Source: CAVRXQ01 sp963725215 (GTDB lineage: Bacteria > Actinomycetota > Acidimicrobiia > Acidimicrobiales > Bog-793). From it: a stretch of DNA of 64,000 bases. The notes below the pieces were generated by a model. The model ran no database searches and was not told the origin of the DNA. It saw only the letters and a list, made by a program, of their open reading frames with translations. Where the stretch lies: contig CAVRXQ010000006.1 of assembly GCA_963725215.1 (NCBI GenBank), positions 62,001-126,000 on the forward strand, in the 5' to 3' direction. How positions within the stretch are numbered: position 1 is the stretch's first letter; every line of letters starts with the position of its first letter. Below are positions 1-9,614 of the stretch, in pieces. A program made the translations under genes and the position numbers.

Positions 1-10
1 GCAGTTCGAA

Positions 11-1528
11 GTGACGAGTTTGGCTGTGGTGGACGAAACGATCGCCGTGACTATCGACAAGATCGTGGAGCGCGTTCAGCCGCTCGCGGTCGTCGGCCAG
101 ACGGCGGGTGTTGCCGTTACCCACGTCGCCTTCGACCACAGGAGCGTCACACCCGGCTCGATGTTTTGTTGTCTCGTCGGAGCGCAAGCAGACGGTCACG
201 ATTTCGCGTCTCTCGCCTATCGACGTGGCGCCGTGGCGTTCATCTGTGAGCATTCCTTGGGCAAAGAAGTCGGTTCCACCGCCCAGCTCGTCGTCGGGCC
301 AGGGATGGCTCGACAAGCGATGGCCCTCGCGGCCTGCGCGCTCTACGACGATCCCGCACAAAAGATGCGCATGGTCGGCGTGACAGGAACGAACGGCAAG
401 ACGACGACGACGCAACTCCTCCGCGACATCTTCGAGGTCGAACACTGGTCGACGGGCGTTGTCGGCACCCTGGGCGGGGTGAGGACGACGCCGGAATCAC
501 CGCGCCTGCAGCGACTGCTGTCCGAAATCCACAACAAGGGCGCGGTCGCGTGCGCGATGGAGGTGACATCACACGCCCTGGCGCAGCATCGCGTCGACGG
601 AATTCGATTTGACGTCGCGGTATTCACAAACCTGTCGCAAGATCATCTCGACTTCCATCATTCGATGGAGTCGTACTTCGCCGCGAAGGCGGAGTTGTTC
701 ACCCCGGATCGGGCGCGATTCGCGGTGATCTGCCGGGACGACGAGTTCGGGCGGCGGCTACTCGGAAAGAGTCAGATCCCGGCCGTCTCTTACTCGCTCG
801 AGGACGCGCACGATCTCGAGGTCGGACTGTCGGCGTCGCGTTTCCGACTCGGAAAGCGCGACGTCGTGCTTCAAATGGGTGGGGAATTCAACGTGAAGAA
901 CGCTCTCGCCGCGGCGTTCACGGCGCGCGCGCTCGGGGTTGAGCCGGATGCGATCGTCGAAGGCCTCGCCCGAGCACAGCACGTTCCCGGTCGATTCGAG
1001 ACGATCGAGGGAGACAACGGGGTCGTGGCGATCGTCGACTACGCGCATACCCCCGCAGGGATCGAAGAGGTCTTGCGTGCCGTTCGACGCGATCGGAAAG
1101 AGCATGAGGTGACCGATCGGTCGAAAGTGATCCTCGTGTTCGGCGCGGGCGGCGATCGGGATCGAGGCAAGCGCCCGGCAATGGGAGCGATCGCGTCACA
1201 GCTGGCGGACGTCGTCGTGTTGACGAACGACAACCCGAGAAGCGAGGACCCGGGACAGATCGTGGAGGACATCAAAGCGGGGATGTCCGGGGAAGCCCAG
1301 GTCGTCGTGGAACTCGACAGGCGCAGGGCGATCCTCGAGGCGCTCACGAGCGCCCGCCCGGGGGACGTGGTGGTTGTCGCGGGAAAGGGTCACGAAACTA
1401 CCCAGGAGTTCGCCGACCGGTCGGTCCCATTCGACGATCGCCAAGTCGTTCGCGACGAGCTCGCGCGCCTCGGTTGGCGCATGAAGCGCCAGCGCGCGGG
1501 GATCGAAGGCCAAGCGGGCACGCAGTGA
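11..1528 (+). CDS. murE: UDP-MurNAc-tripeptide synthetase MurE
   Basis: Cytoplasmic Mur ligase of 505 aa that adds the third residue to UDP-MurNAc-L-Ala-D-Glu. The P-loop GTNGKTT is at about residues 126-132, and the amino-acid-selecting motif DNPRSEDP starts at about residue 407. In MurE families DNPR indicates meso-diaminopimelate as substrate. The GTG start is 10 bases inside the window, so an earlier start cannot be excluded. The stop overlaps the start of mraY (GTGA), so the two are translationally coupled. The usual next gene, murF, is absent here. Confidence 0.95.
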   Translation: MTSLAVVDETIAVTIDKIVERVQPLAVVGQTAGVAVTHVAFDHRSVTPGSMFCCLVGAQADGHDFASLAYRRGAVAFICEHSLGKEVGSTAQLVVGPGMARQAMALAACALYDDPAQKMRMVGVTGTNGKTTTTQLLRDIFEVEHWSTGVVGTLGGVRTTPESPRLQRLLSEIHNKGAVACAMEVTSHALAQHRVDGIRFDVAVFTNLSQDHLDFHHSMESYFAAKAELFTPDRARFAVICRDDEFGRRLLGKSQIPAVSYSLEDAHDLEVGLSASRFRLGKRDVVLQMGGEFNVKNALAAAFTARALGVEPDAIVEGLARAQHVPGRFETIEGDNGVVAIVDYAHTPAGIEEVLRAVRRDRKEHEVTDRSKVILVFGAGGDRDRGKRPAMGAIASQLADVVVLTNDNPRSEDPGQIVEDIKAGMSGEAQVVVELDRRRAILEALTSARPGDVVVVAGKGHETTQEFADRSVPFDDRQVVRDELARLGWRMKRQRAGIEGQAGTQ

Positions 1529-2559
1529 TCTCCATCTTCGAGGCGGGCGCGGTCGCCATGCTCGTGGCCGCATTCGGGACTCCGCTTTTGATGCGTACGC
1601 TCGTCACCCGTCGCATCGGCCAACAGATCCGCGAAGACGGGCCCGCGTACCACGTGATGAAGGCGGGGACCCCGACGATGGGCGGTGTGGCGCTGATTGT
1701 CGCGGCGACGATCGGTTATCTCTTCGGTCACGTCGGCACCAGTGCTCGCTTCACACTGGGCGGCGCGTTCGCCATGGGCGCGATCGTGCTCGCCGGGTGC
1801 ATCGGAGTGGCCGACGATTGGCTGAAGGTGAGCCGACGTCGCAGCCTCGGTCTGAACAAGCGCGGGAAGCTCGCGCTGCAGGTGCTCCTCGGCGTGGTGT
1901 TCGCGTTCTTGGCGGAGCATTTCGCCCACGTGAGCACGACGCTTTCGTTCACCCGAGCGAACATCCCCGGTGTCGCGTTCGGAGCCGTCGGCTGGTTGAT
2001 CTGGGCGACTTTCATCATGACCGCGGAAGCAAACGCGGTGAACCTCACCGACGGGCTCGACGGTCTCGCCGCGGGCGCTGCGGCGTTCAACTTCGTCGGC
2101 TTCACGCTGATCGGCTACTGGGAGTACCGCCACGTGCGCATCTACCACGTGCACCCTTCGCTCGATCTCGCGCTGGTTGCAGTCGCGATGGGAGGTGCGT
2201 GCGTCGGCTTTTTATGGTGGAACGCAGCGCCGGCACGCATCTTCATGGGCGACACCGGGTCGCTCGCTATCGGGACCGCGCTCGCGTGTCTCGCACTGGA
2301 GATGAATCTCCAACTTCTGTTGCCGATCATTGGAGGCCTATTCCTCGTCGTCACCTTGTCGGTCATCGTGCAGATCGTGAGCTATCGCGTATTCCACACC
2401 CGGATCTTCCGCATGGCGCCGATCCATCATCACTTCGAGCTCGCAGGCTGGCCCGAGACGACGGTGATCGTCCGGTTCTGGATCTTCTCCGGGCTGTGCA
2501 CCGCGCTCGGCCTCGGGGTTTTCTACGCGGACTTCTTGGGCGTGAGGTCATTGCTGTGA
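1525..2559 (+). CDS. mraY: phospho-MurNAc-pentapeptide transferase MraY
   Basis: Polytopic membrane enzyme of 344 aa that transfers phospho-MurNAc-pentapeptide to undecaprenyl phosphate to make lipid I. Visible family motifs are NLTDGLDGLA in a cytoplasmic loop, FMGDTGSLAIG, and the HHHFE motif near the C terminus. I take the GTG at 1525, which overlaps the murE stop in GTGA and gives a normal-length protein. An in-frame upstream start at 1474 would add residues unlike the family. It overlaps murD the same way at its end. Confidence 0.95.
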   Translation: MISIFEAGAVAMLVAAFGTPLLMRTLVTRRIGQQIREDGPAYHVMKAGTPTMGGVALIVAATIGYLFGHVGTSARFTLGGAFAMGAIVLAGCIGVADDWLKVSRRRSLGLNKRGKLALQVLLGVVFAFLAEHFAHVSTTLSFTRANIPGVAFGAVGWLIWATFIMTAEANAVNLTDGLDGLAAGAAAFNFVGFTLIGYWEYRHVRIYHVHPSLDLALVAVAMGGACVGFLWWNAAPARIFMGDTGSLAIGTALACLALEMNLQLLLPIIGGLFLVVTLSVIVQIVSYRVFHTRIFRMAPIHHHFELAGWPETTVIVRFWIFSGLCTALGLGVFYADFLGVRSLL

Positions 2560-3920
2560 CGCCCGTCGCGACTAGCCTCCTCGACCTTCGCCGCGTCGTT
2601 GTCGTCGGTTTCGCGACGACAGGGCGCGCCGTTGTCTCCGCGCTCAAAGATCGTGGCGTCTCGGTCGTCGTGATCGACGACTCACCATTGGTCGTCGATA
2701 GGGCGCGAATTTCGGCCGGTACGCCGGTCCGCGAGACTCCGGATCGGGACGCGCTCCGTTCGCTCGCCAAAATCGCCGACCTCGTTGTCGTGAGCCCCGG
2801 CGTCCCCCCGAGCCACCCGATCTTCGGGGTGACGGGAGCCGGCAAGCTCGTCTCGGAGATCGAGCTCGCGTCGCGGATGACGCGTCTTCCGATCGTCGCC
2901 GTCACCGGGACGAACGGCAAGACGTCGGTGGTCAACTTGGTGAACGCGATGCTGCGGGCATCCGGGCAGCGGTCGGTCGCGACAGGAAACATCGGCCTCC
3001 CGTTGATCTCAGCGGCGAGGCGAAGCGACCTCGACGTGTTGGTCGCCGAGGTCTCGTCATTCCAGCTCGCACTGTCGCCGACTTTCCGGCCGAGCGTCGG
3101 GACATGGCTGAACTTTGCGCCGAACCATCTCGACTGGCACGCCTCGGCGGGGGAGTACTTGCAGGCGAAGGCGCAGATCTGGGCGCATCAGCGCGAGCGC
3201 GACGTCGCCGTGGCGAACGCCGACGATGAGGCCGTCGCATCGGCAGCCGCGCGCGCGCCGGGCCGTGTCGTCACCTTTGGTCTCGCAAAGGGCGATTACC
3301 GGGTGCAAGGAGACGACATGGTGGCGGCGGACGGAACCGTCGTCGCGCGCGCGAACGACCTCGTGCGCAACATGCCTCACGACCGGTTGAACGCGCTCGC
3401 GGCCTTGGCGACGGCATTCGAGGCCGGGGCCACTCGCGCGGGCGTCCTCGAGGCTCTGCACTCCACCGCCGCTCCTCCGCACCGTCTGGAATTCGTCGGC
3501 ACGATCGACGGCGTCTCGTACTACGACGACTCCAAGGCAACGACGCCGGCGGCGGTCGCGGCCGCGCTCGCGGCGTTCTCTTCGGTAGTCGTGATCCTCG
3601 GCGGGAAGAACAAAGGACTCGACCTCGACGAGATCAAGTCCGCGGCGCAAAGGGCCGACTCAGCAGAGATCCGCGGCATCGTCGCGATCGGAGAGTCCGC
3701 GGAGGAGATCGGTGCGATCTTCTCAGCCGATTACCCGGTCCGCCTCGCCGCATCGATGGGCGATGCGGTCCGCTCCGCAGACTCTCTCGCCCGCGACGGA
3801 GACGCGGTCTTGCTGTCGCCGGGTTGTGCGTCCTTCGACTGGTACTCGTCGTACGAGGCGCGTGGAGAGGACTTCAAGAGCGAGGTGCACCTTCTCGCCG
3901 AGGAGAAGATCCGACGATGA
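2556..3920 (+). CDS. murD: UDP-MurNAc-L-alanine:D-glutamate ligase MurD
   Basis: Mur ligase of 454 aa that adds D-Glu to UDP-MurNAc-L-Ala. The order is an N-terminal Rossmann-like UDP-binding domain (VVVVGFATTGRAVV near the start), a central ATP-binding domain with GTNGKTS, and a C-terminal ligase domain with YYDDSKATTP and GGKNKGLD, both typical of MurD. The GTG at 2556 overlaps the mraY stop. The reading frame is open much further upstream inside mraY, but that part is a shadow. Confidence 0.95.
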   Translation: MTPVATSLLDLRRVVVVGFATTGRAVVSALKDRGVSVVVIDDSPLVVDRARISAGTPVRETPDRDALRSLAKIADLVVVSPGVPPSHPIFGVTGAGKLVSEIELASRMTRLPIVAVTGTNGKTSVVNLVNAMLRASGQRSVATGNIGLPLISAARRSDLDVLVAEVSSFQLALSPTFRPSVGTWLNFAPNHLDWHASAGEYLQAKAQIWAHQRERDVAVANADDEAVASAAARAPGRVVTFGLAKGDYRVQGDDMVAADGTVVARANDLVRNMPHDRLNALAALATAFEAGATRAGVLEALHSTAAPPHRLEFVGTIDGVSYYDDSKATTPAAVAAALAAFSSVVVILGGKNKGLDLDEIKSAAQRADSAEIRGIVAIGESAEEIGAIFSADYPVRLAASMGDAVRSADSLARDGDAVLLSPGCASFDWYSSYEARGEDFKSEVHLLAEEKIRR

Positions 3921-5185
3921 CGGTGACCACGGGAACGCTCGAGCGCCGCGGGCGCCCAGCGCTACGCCGGGAGCGCGCGGCGCGCCTTCGCGTCGTCCCC
4001 GACGGCCAACGGGTACGCGCTGCGGCGGTGCGCGGCGCTCCGAGTAGGGACGCGGTTGCTCTCAGCGGGCTCGTCGCCGCGTTCTGCGTCTTCGGCTTGG
4101 TGATGGTCCTTTCTTCCTCGTCGGTCTCTTCGATCGCCACCTACGGATCTCCGTGGTCGATCGTCGAACGCCAGGGACTTTGGAGCGTCGTCGGCGCGAT
4201 CGCCTTCGTCGTGACGGCGAGGATGGGTCTTCAGTTCTGGCGACGCGTCGCGGTGCCGTTGCTCGTCACGACCGGGGTGATGCTGCTGGCGGTGCTCGTT
4301 CGCGGGGTCGGATCGGTTGCCGGTGGCTCCTCGCGCTGGATCGGCTTTGGGATGCTTCGGGTCCAACCGTCCGAGATCGCGAAGCTGGCGGCGGTGATCT
4401 TTGTCTCGGACCTCATCGGAAGACGTTCGAAAGGGACCGGAGAGCCGGTCGACGTCGTGCGACCCGTCGTCATCGCCCTCGTCGCCCTGGCGATCTTGAT
4501 CGTCCGTCAACCCGACCTTGGAACGGCGGCCGTCGTCGTCACCGTGGGCGGCGTGCTGTTGTACGCGGGAGGGGTACCGATGCGAAAAGTCGCCGCGCTA
4601 GGCGTGACCTTCGCGGTGCTCGGTGCGGCGTTCTTGGTGATCGAGCCGTACGGCCGGGCGCGCCTTTCCGGCTTCATCAACCCGTTCGCCCATTCGACGA
4701 CGAGCGGATACCAAGTCGTCCAGTCGCTCGTCACACTCGGTTCCGGCCACATGCTCGGCACCGGGCTCGGCGGATCTCCGGCCGCATGGGGATTTCTCCC
4801 CAACGCGAGCACGGACTTCATTTACTCGATCATCGGCAACAACTTCGGCCTCGTCGGATCGCTCGGCGTGCTCGTAGGTTTCGTGCTCCTCGGATGGCTG
4901 GGGGTCCGGATCGCCTCGCGCGCAACAGACCGGTTCGCTCGGCTGGTCGCGACCGGGATCACGACGTGGATCGTCGTGCAGGCCCTGATCAATATCGGAG
5001 GAGTGATCGGTGTCGTTCCCGAGACAGGAATCCCGCTCCCGTTCCTTTCCTCGGGAGGTTCCTCGCTCGTCGTCCTGCTGGCCGCGATGGGCGTCCTCGT
5101 GCGCATCGCGCGGCACCCGGATGAGAAGACGCGCTCGGCAAGCGAACACGATCGGGTTCGCCGTCGCGCGGCTGCGGCCAGGTGA
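3917..5185 (+). CDS. ftsW: lipid II polymerase / cell division protein FtsW (SEDS)
   Basis: SEDS-family integral membrane glycosyltransferase, 422 aa, which polymerises septal peptidoglycan from lipid II together with a class B PBP. It has a basic cytoplasmic N terminus of about 50 residues and then about ten hydrophobic segments. Family motifs include GGSSRWIG, VRQPDLGTA and the C-terminal LPFLSSGGSSL. The ATG at 3917 overlaps the murD stop (ATGA). Its place between murD and murG argues for FtsW rather than RodA. Confidence 0.93.
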   Translation: MTVTTGTLERRGRPALRRERAARLRVVPDGQRVRAAAVRGAPSRDAVALSGLVAAFCVFGLVMVLSSSSVSSIATYGSPWSIVERQGLWSVVGAIAFVVTARMGLQFWRRVAVPLLVTTGVMLLAVLVRGVGSVAGGSSRWIGFGMLRVQPSEIAKLAAVIFVSDLIGRRSKGTGEPVDVVRPVVIALVALAILIVRQPDLGTAAVVVTVGGVLLYAGGVPMRKVAALGVTFAVLGAAFLVIEPYGRARLSGFINPFAHSTTSGYQVVQSLVTLGSGHMLGTGLGGSPAAWGFLPNASTDFIYSIIGNNFGLVGSLGVLVGFVLLGWLGVRIASRATDRFARLVATGITTWIVVQALINIGGVIGVVPETGIPLPFLSSGGSSLVVLLAAMGVLVRIARHPDEKTRSASEHDRVRRRAAAAR

Positions 5186-6336
5186 AACGGCACGCGATCG
5201 AGATCGTCGTCGCGGGGGGCGGAACCGCCGGGCACGTCGAGCCCGCGCTCGCGCTCGCTGAGGCGCTCGTCGCATCGGGAAGACGCCGTGAGGCGATTCG
5301 CTTCGTCGGCACGCGCCGCGGCGTAGAGGCCAGTCTCGTGCGCCCGGCAGGCTTTTTGGTCACCGAGCTCCCGGGTCGGGGGATCCTCCGCAAGCCGAGC
5401 GTGCGCAATCTCGCCGCGCTCACCGGGCTTTTCGTCGCGCTCGTTCTCGCGGTCGTCCTCGTGCGTGTGTGGCGACCCCAAGTCGTCGTCTCCGTTGGCG
5501 GCTACGGCGCGCTCGCTTTTGCGCTGGCCGCGGCGTTGTGGCGTGTGCCCGTCGTCGTCGTGAACGTCGACGCCGTACCGGGGGCCGCGAACCGGCTGAT
5601 CGCACGGTTCGCAAAGGCGAGCGCCGTCGCGCACGAAAGGACGGGACTTCCCCGAGAGCAGGTGACAGGGGCGCCGGTGCGCAACGAGGTCATCAGCGCG
5701 GCGCGCCTCAGTGGCGATCCGAAAGAGACGAAGCGGGCCATCGACGTCGATGCTTCGCGCACCCTCCTACTCGTCGTCGGCGGATCGTTGGGGGCGCGCC
5801 GGTTGAACGACCTCGGGCTCGCACTCGCGCAACGACTGGCCGACCGGGGGGACCTCGCGATCTACCACGTGTGTGGGGAGCGCGATTTCCTCGAGTGCTC
5901 GCGACGCGCTCAGGCGATGCACCTCGACTCCGTCGCGCTCGCGTACCGGCTCGTCGCCTACGAGACCCGACTTCCGGCGGTGCTCGCGGCGGCGGATCTC
6001 GCGATCAGCAGAGCGGGCGCCTCGACTGTCGCCGAGGTCGCGGTGATCGGGACGCCTGCGATCTTCGTGCCCTTGCCGGGCGCCCCCTCCGATCACCAGC
6101 GCAAAAACGCGCGGCGCCTGGCGGAGAATGGAGGTGCCGTGATCGTCGAAGACGCGAAGGCAACGATCGAGGAGATGTGGGAGCTGGTGGTCGGGCTGTT
6201 GAAAGACGACGGGCGACGAGAAGACATGCGCGAGCGTTGCCGAGCGCTCGGCCGTCCCGACGCGGCGGCCCGCGTCGCGGAACTCGTCAACTCCGCCGCC
6301 CGGGACGCTGACGTCGGCCCGCAGCGGGCGTCGTGA
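5182..6336 (+). CDS. murG: lipid II synthase MurG (GlcNAc transferase)
   Basis: Membrane-associated GT-B glycosyltransferase, 384 aa, which converts lipid I to lipid II using UDP-GlcNAc. The N-terminal glycine loop GGGTAGHVEPALA marks the lipid-binding domain. The C-terminal domain carries SRAGASTVAE and the stretch PLPGAPSDHQ..NA, which usually contacts UDP-GlcNAc. The GTG at 5182 overlaps the ftsW stop, and the end overlaps murC by 4 bases, in line with one long dcw transcript. Confidence 0.94.
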   Translation: MKRHAIEIVVAGGGTAGHVEPALALAEALVASGRRREAIRFVGTRRGVEASLVRPAGFLVTELPGRGILRKPSVRNLAALTGLFVALVLAVVLVRVWRPQVVVSVGGYGALAFALAAALWRVPVVVVNVDAVPGAANRLIARFAKASAVAHERTGLPREQVTGAPVRNEVISAARLSGDPKETKRAIDVDASRTLLLVVGGSLGARRLNDLGLALAQRLADRGDLAIYHVCGERDFLECSRRAQAMHLDSVALAYRLVAYETRLPAVLAAADLAISRAGASTVAEVAVIGTPAIFVPLPGAPSDHQRKNARRLAENGGAVIVEDAKATIEEMWELVVGLLKDDGRREDMRERCRALGRPDAAARVAELVNSAARDADVGPQRAS

Positions 6337-8649
6337 GCACGTTCGACTTGTCCACGCGGCGCCGGATTCACGTCGTCGGGATCGGCGGCGCCGGGATGAG
6401 CGCCATCGCGACAGTGCTCGTGGGTATGGGTCACGACGTGCGCGGCAGCGACCTCAAAGACAGCGTCGCCCTCGACCGACTTCGCGGACTCGGCGTCCGT
6501 ACGTTCCTCGGCCACGACTCGAGCCATGTCGCGGACGCGGAAATCCTCGCGGTATCGAGCGCGATTCCCGCCGACAACTCTGAGGTCGTGATGGCGCGCG
6601 AGAACGGTCTTCCCGTGATCGCCCGTTCGGACCTCCTCGCCGCGGTCTGCGCGCGGCGCCGCACGATCGCGGTCTCCGGCACCCACGGGAAGACGACGAC
6701 CTCGTCGATGCTCGCCCTGATCCTCGTCGAAGCGGGACTACGCCCGTCGTTCATCGTCGGGGGGGACATCTACGAGTTCGGTGCCAACGCGGCGTGGGAC
6801 GAGGGGGAGTGGCTCGTCGTCGAAGCGGACGAGAGCGACGGCACTTTCCTTGTTCTTCCGAAGGAGATCGCGGTCATCACGAGCATCGAGGCGGATCATC
6901 TCGATCATTTCGGCACCGAGGAAGAGCTCAAGCGCGCGTTTGGCCGTTTTGCCAACGAAGCGCTCGAGTGCGTCGTCTCAATCGACGACCCTGTCGCTCA
7001 TTCGGTGGCGCCAGACGGCGCGACGAGCTTCGGCTTTGCTGCCGGCGCCGATCTGCGCATCGTCGGGTTTTCTCCGCAGCGCTCGAAGGCGCGCTTTTTG
7101 CTCGAGCGAATAGACGAAGAGTCGATCCCAGTCGAGCTCGCCGTGCCGGGCCGCCACAACGCCCGCAACGCCGCGGCGGCTAGCGCGGCGGCGCTTGCGA
7201 TCGGAGTCGATGCGCGACGCATCGCACCGGCACTTGCCCGTTTCGGCGGTGTCGCCCGGCGATTCGAGTTCCGCGGCGAGCTGAACGGCGCGACGGTGAT
7301 CGATGACTACGCGCACCTCCCAGGCGAGGTCGCAGCGGCGATCGACGCGGCGAAAGACGGCGGGTTTCGCCGGATCGTCTGTGTCTTCCAGCCGCATCGC
7401 TACTCGCCGCGTCGCGGCGCTCGGAGCGGCGTTCGCCGACGCGTTCGTCGACGCCGACGAGATTGTGATCACCGACATCTTCGCGGCGTGGGAGACGCCC
7501 TTGCCCGGCGTGAGTGGCCGTGTGATCTACGACGCCGTTCGCGACGCGCACCCGCAGCTCGCGCTTGCCTACGTTCCCGAGCGATCCGAACTCGCCGAGA
7601 TCGTGCGTGAGCTCGTCGGACCTGGCGACTGCCTTTTGATGCTTGGCGCGGGGGACATCACCGAGATAACCGCCCAGCTGCTCGAGCGCGAAGGCGCGCC
7701 CACCGCGAGATCGAGCGCGCGCCCGCCGACGAGCAAGGCCGGTTCCGCCGCGCTCGAGCGCGCCGCCTCGCTGCTCGGCGACAGAGCCGTCCGCGACGCC
7801 CCGCTCGGGGCGCGCACGACGTATCGCGTCGGGGGGCTCGCCTCGTTGTTTGTCGAGGCGGACGACGAAGCCGACCTGGCACTCGTCGCGAAGGCCCGTG
7901 AAGAGACGGGGCTCGACGTCCTCGTGGTCGGCAAGGGATCGAATCTGCTCGTCGCGGACGCCGGGTTCGTGGGCATCGCAGTGACGCTCGGCGGGGGCTT
8001 CGACCGCATCGAGGTCGGATCCGACGGGAGTGTCGTTGCCGGTGGGGCGGTCGCGTACCCGGTCTTGGCGAGGACGACGGGGCGGGCCGGCTGGAGCGGG
8101 CTCGAATGGGCCGTCGGGGTTCCGGGCTCGGTCGGCGGGGCGGTGCGGATGAACGCCGGCGGGCATGGCTCTGAGACGGCGGAACGGCTCGTCTCTGCTC
8201 GCCTGGTCTCGCTGCGCTCCGGCGAGTCGCTCGAGGCCCGATCGCGTGACCTCGACTTTTCCTATCGCCATTCCGCCGTTGGCCCGGACGACGTCGTCAC
8301 CGAGGCGACGTTTCTCCTCGAACGTGGCGACCCCGACGCCTCCAAGGCCGCGATCGCCGAGATCGTCGCCTGGAGACGGGCCCACCAGCCCGGCGGCCGC
8401 AACGCCGGGTCCGTCTTCCAGAACCCCCCGGGCGACTCCGCCGGCCGACTAGTCGAGGAATCGGGCGGCAAGGGACTGCGGGTCGGAAGCGCCGAGGTCT
8501 CGAACAAGCACGCGAACTTCATCCAGGCAGACGAGGGCGGGTTGGCCGACGACGTGCGCGCCCTCATCGACGCCGTCGCCGAGCTCGTCCTTTCCGAAAC
8601 CGGGATCCGGCTCACCCGAGAGGTCGTGTGCGTGGGCTTCGATCGATGA
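6333..8649 (+). CDS. murC-murB: MurC-MurB fusion, reading frame broken by one extra base
   Basis: The MurC part (ligation of L-Ala to UDP-MurNAc) starts with GTG at 6333 and shows VGIGGAGMS, SGTHGKTTT, EADESDGTF and QPHRYS. At about 7405-7408 the frame changes by one: reading TAC-TCG, skipping one C, then CGC-GTC restores HRYSRVAALGAAFADAF, the expected MurC continuation. Without a stop this runs through the MurC C-terminal domain into MurB (UDP-enolpyruvoyl-GlcNAc reductase, FAD-dependent), with VGKGSNLLV, VPGSVGGAVRMNAG and RNAGSVFQNP. Repaired length is about 771 aa. As written, the first frame stops at 7610. I infer a sequencing error or recent mutation, because both halves look conserved. 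Confidence 0.88.
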
Positions 8650-9509
8650 GTCAGACCCGCCCCGCGCACCTCCGGGGTTCCGAGGCGACGAGCCGGAGAG
8701 CCGGCCCGAGGTCCGACGCCGGGCGGATGCGCCGGGAACCGACCCGTCCGGCACACCCCCCACGCGCGAAGGCGCCGGCCCCTTCGGCCCGCGTGGACGC
8801 GGTCCGAAGAGCCGGGCGTCGCCGCCTGGTAGCGATCGGCGCCGCGGCTGCCGCTGCCGCGCTCGTGGTTGGAGGCCTCGCCATCGCCCACTCACCCCTG
8901 TTCGCCGCCCGCAACATCACGATCGTCGGCGCGCCGCGGGCGCAGGATCGGGCGATCCTCGACGCGAGCGGGCTTTTCGCCCATCCGCCGCTCGTCGACC
9001 TGAACCCGGGCGCCGAGGCGAGGGCGATCGATCGGCTGCCCTCGATCGAGTCGGCACGGGTGGCGGTCTCCTTCCCGTCCTCGGTGAGGGTCACCGTCAG
9101 CGAGCGGATCCCCGTCGCCTACGTGCCCGGGCCTTCGGGAGGCGCCGTCGTCGATGTTTCCGGTCGCGTGCTCGCCGAGGTCACCCACAAGCCCGCAGGC
9201 GTGGTCGTGGTGGACGTCACTCGCCCCTTGCCGAGTCCCGGGAAGTGGTTCGAACGGTCGGACCGGGGGCTCTTCTCCGTCGCCGCGGACGTTCCCACGA
9301 ACCTCGTCGGGCGCATCACCAATATCTCGCGCACCTCCCGCGACGGGATCGTCGTCAATATGGTGCGTGAACCACTCGTCATCATTGGGCCGTCGACACA
9401 GACGCGCGAAAAATTCGTGGCCCTCGCGACGGTGCTCGCCGGCGTGTCGCTCACCGGAATCACCTCAATCGACCTGCGAGCCCCCTCGAATCCGGTCTTG
9501 ACCCCGTGA
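8646..9509 (+). CDS. ftsQ: cell division protein FtsQ/DivIB
   Basis: Bitopic divisome protein of 287 aa. It has a long, basic and proline-rich cytoplasmic tail (about 60 residues), one transmembrane segment around residues 62-82, and then a POTRA domain starting near ARNITIVGAPRAQD. The downstream beta domain follows as in FtsQ. It links FtsZ-bound proteins to septal peptidoglycan synthesis. The ATG at 8646 overlaps the murB stop (ATGA). Identity rests on architecture and on its place before ftsZ. Confidence 0.88.
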   Translation: MSQTRPAHLRGSEATSRRAGPRSDAGRMRREPTRPAHPPRAKAPAPSARVDAVRRAGRRRLVAIGAAAAAAALVVGGLAIAHSPLFAARNITIVGAPRAQDRAILDASGLFAHPPLVDLNPGAEARAIDRLPSIESARVAVSFPSSVRVTVSERIPVAYVPGPSGGAVVDVSGRVLAEVTHKPAGVVVVDVTRPLPSPGKWFERSDRGLFSVAADVPTNLVGRITNISRTSRDGIVVNMVREPLVIIGPSTQTREKFVALATVLAGVSLTGITSIDLRAPSNPVLTP

Positions 9510-9614
9510 GGGTCCAGCCCTATGGTCGGCCAAACTCGGGTGCCTGATTCCCTCCATCCGCCCGCTCTGGAGACCAAAGGCGCGCGAACAAATAGTGGTC
9601 GCGGCGGAGCGAGT

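Noticed and set aside
7395..7420. Programmed ribosomal frameshift in murC
   Set aside because: No slippery heptamer or following structure is apparent, and the change is repaired by removing one base, so error or mutation is simpler.
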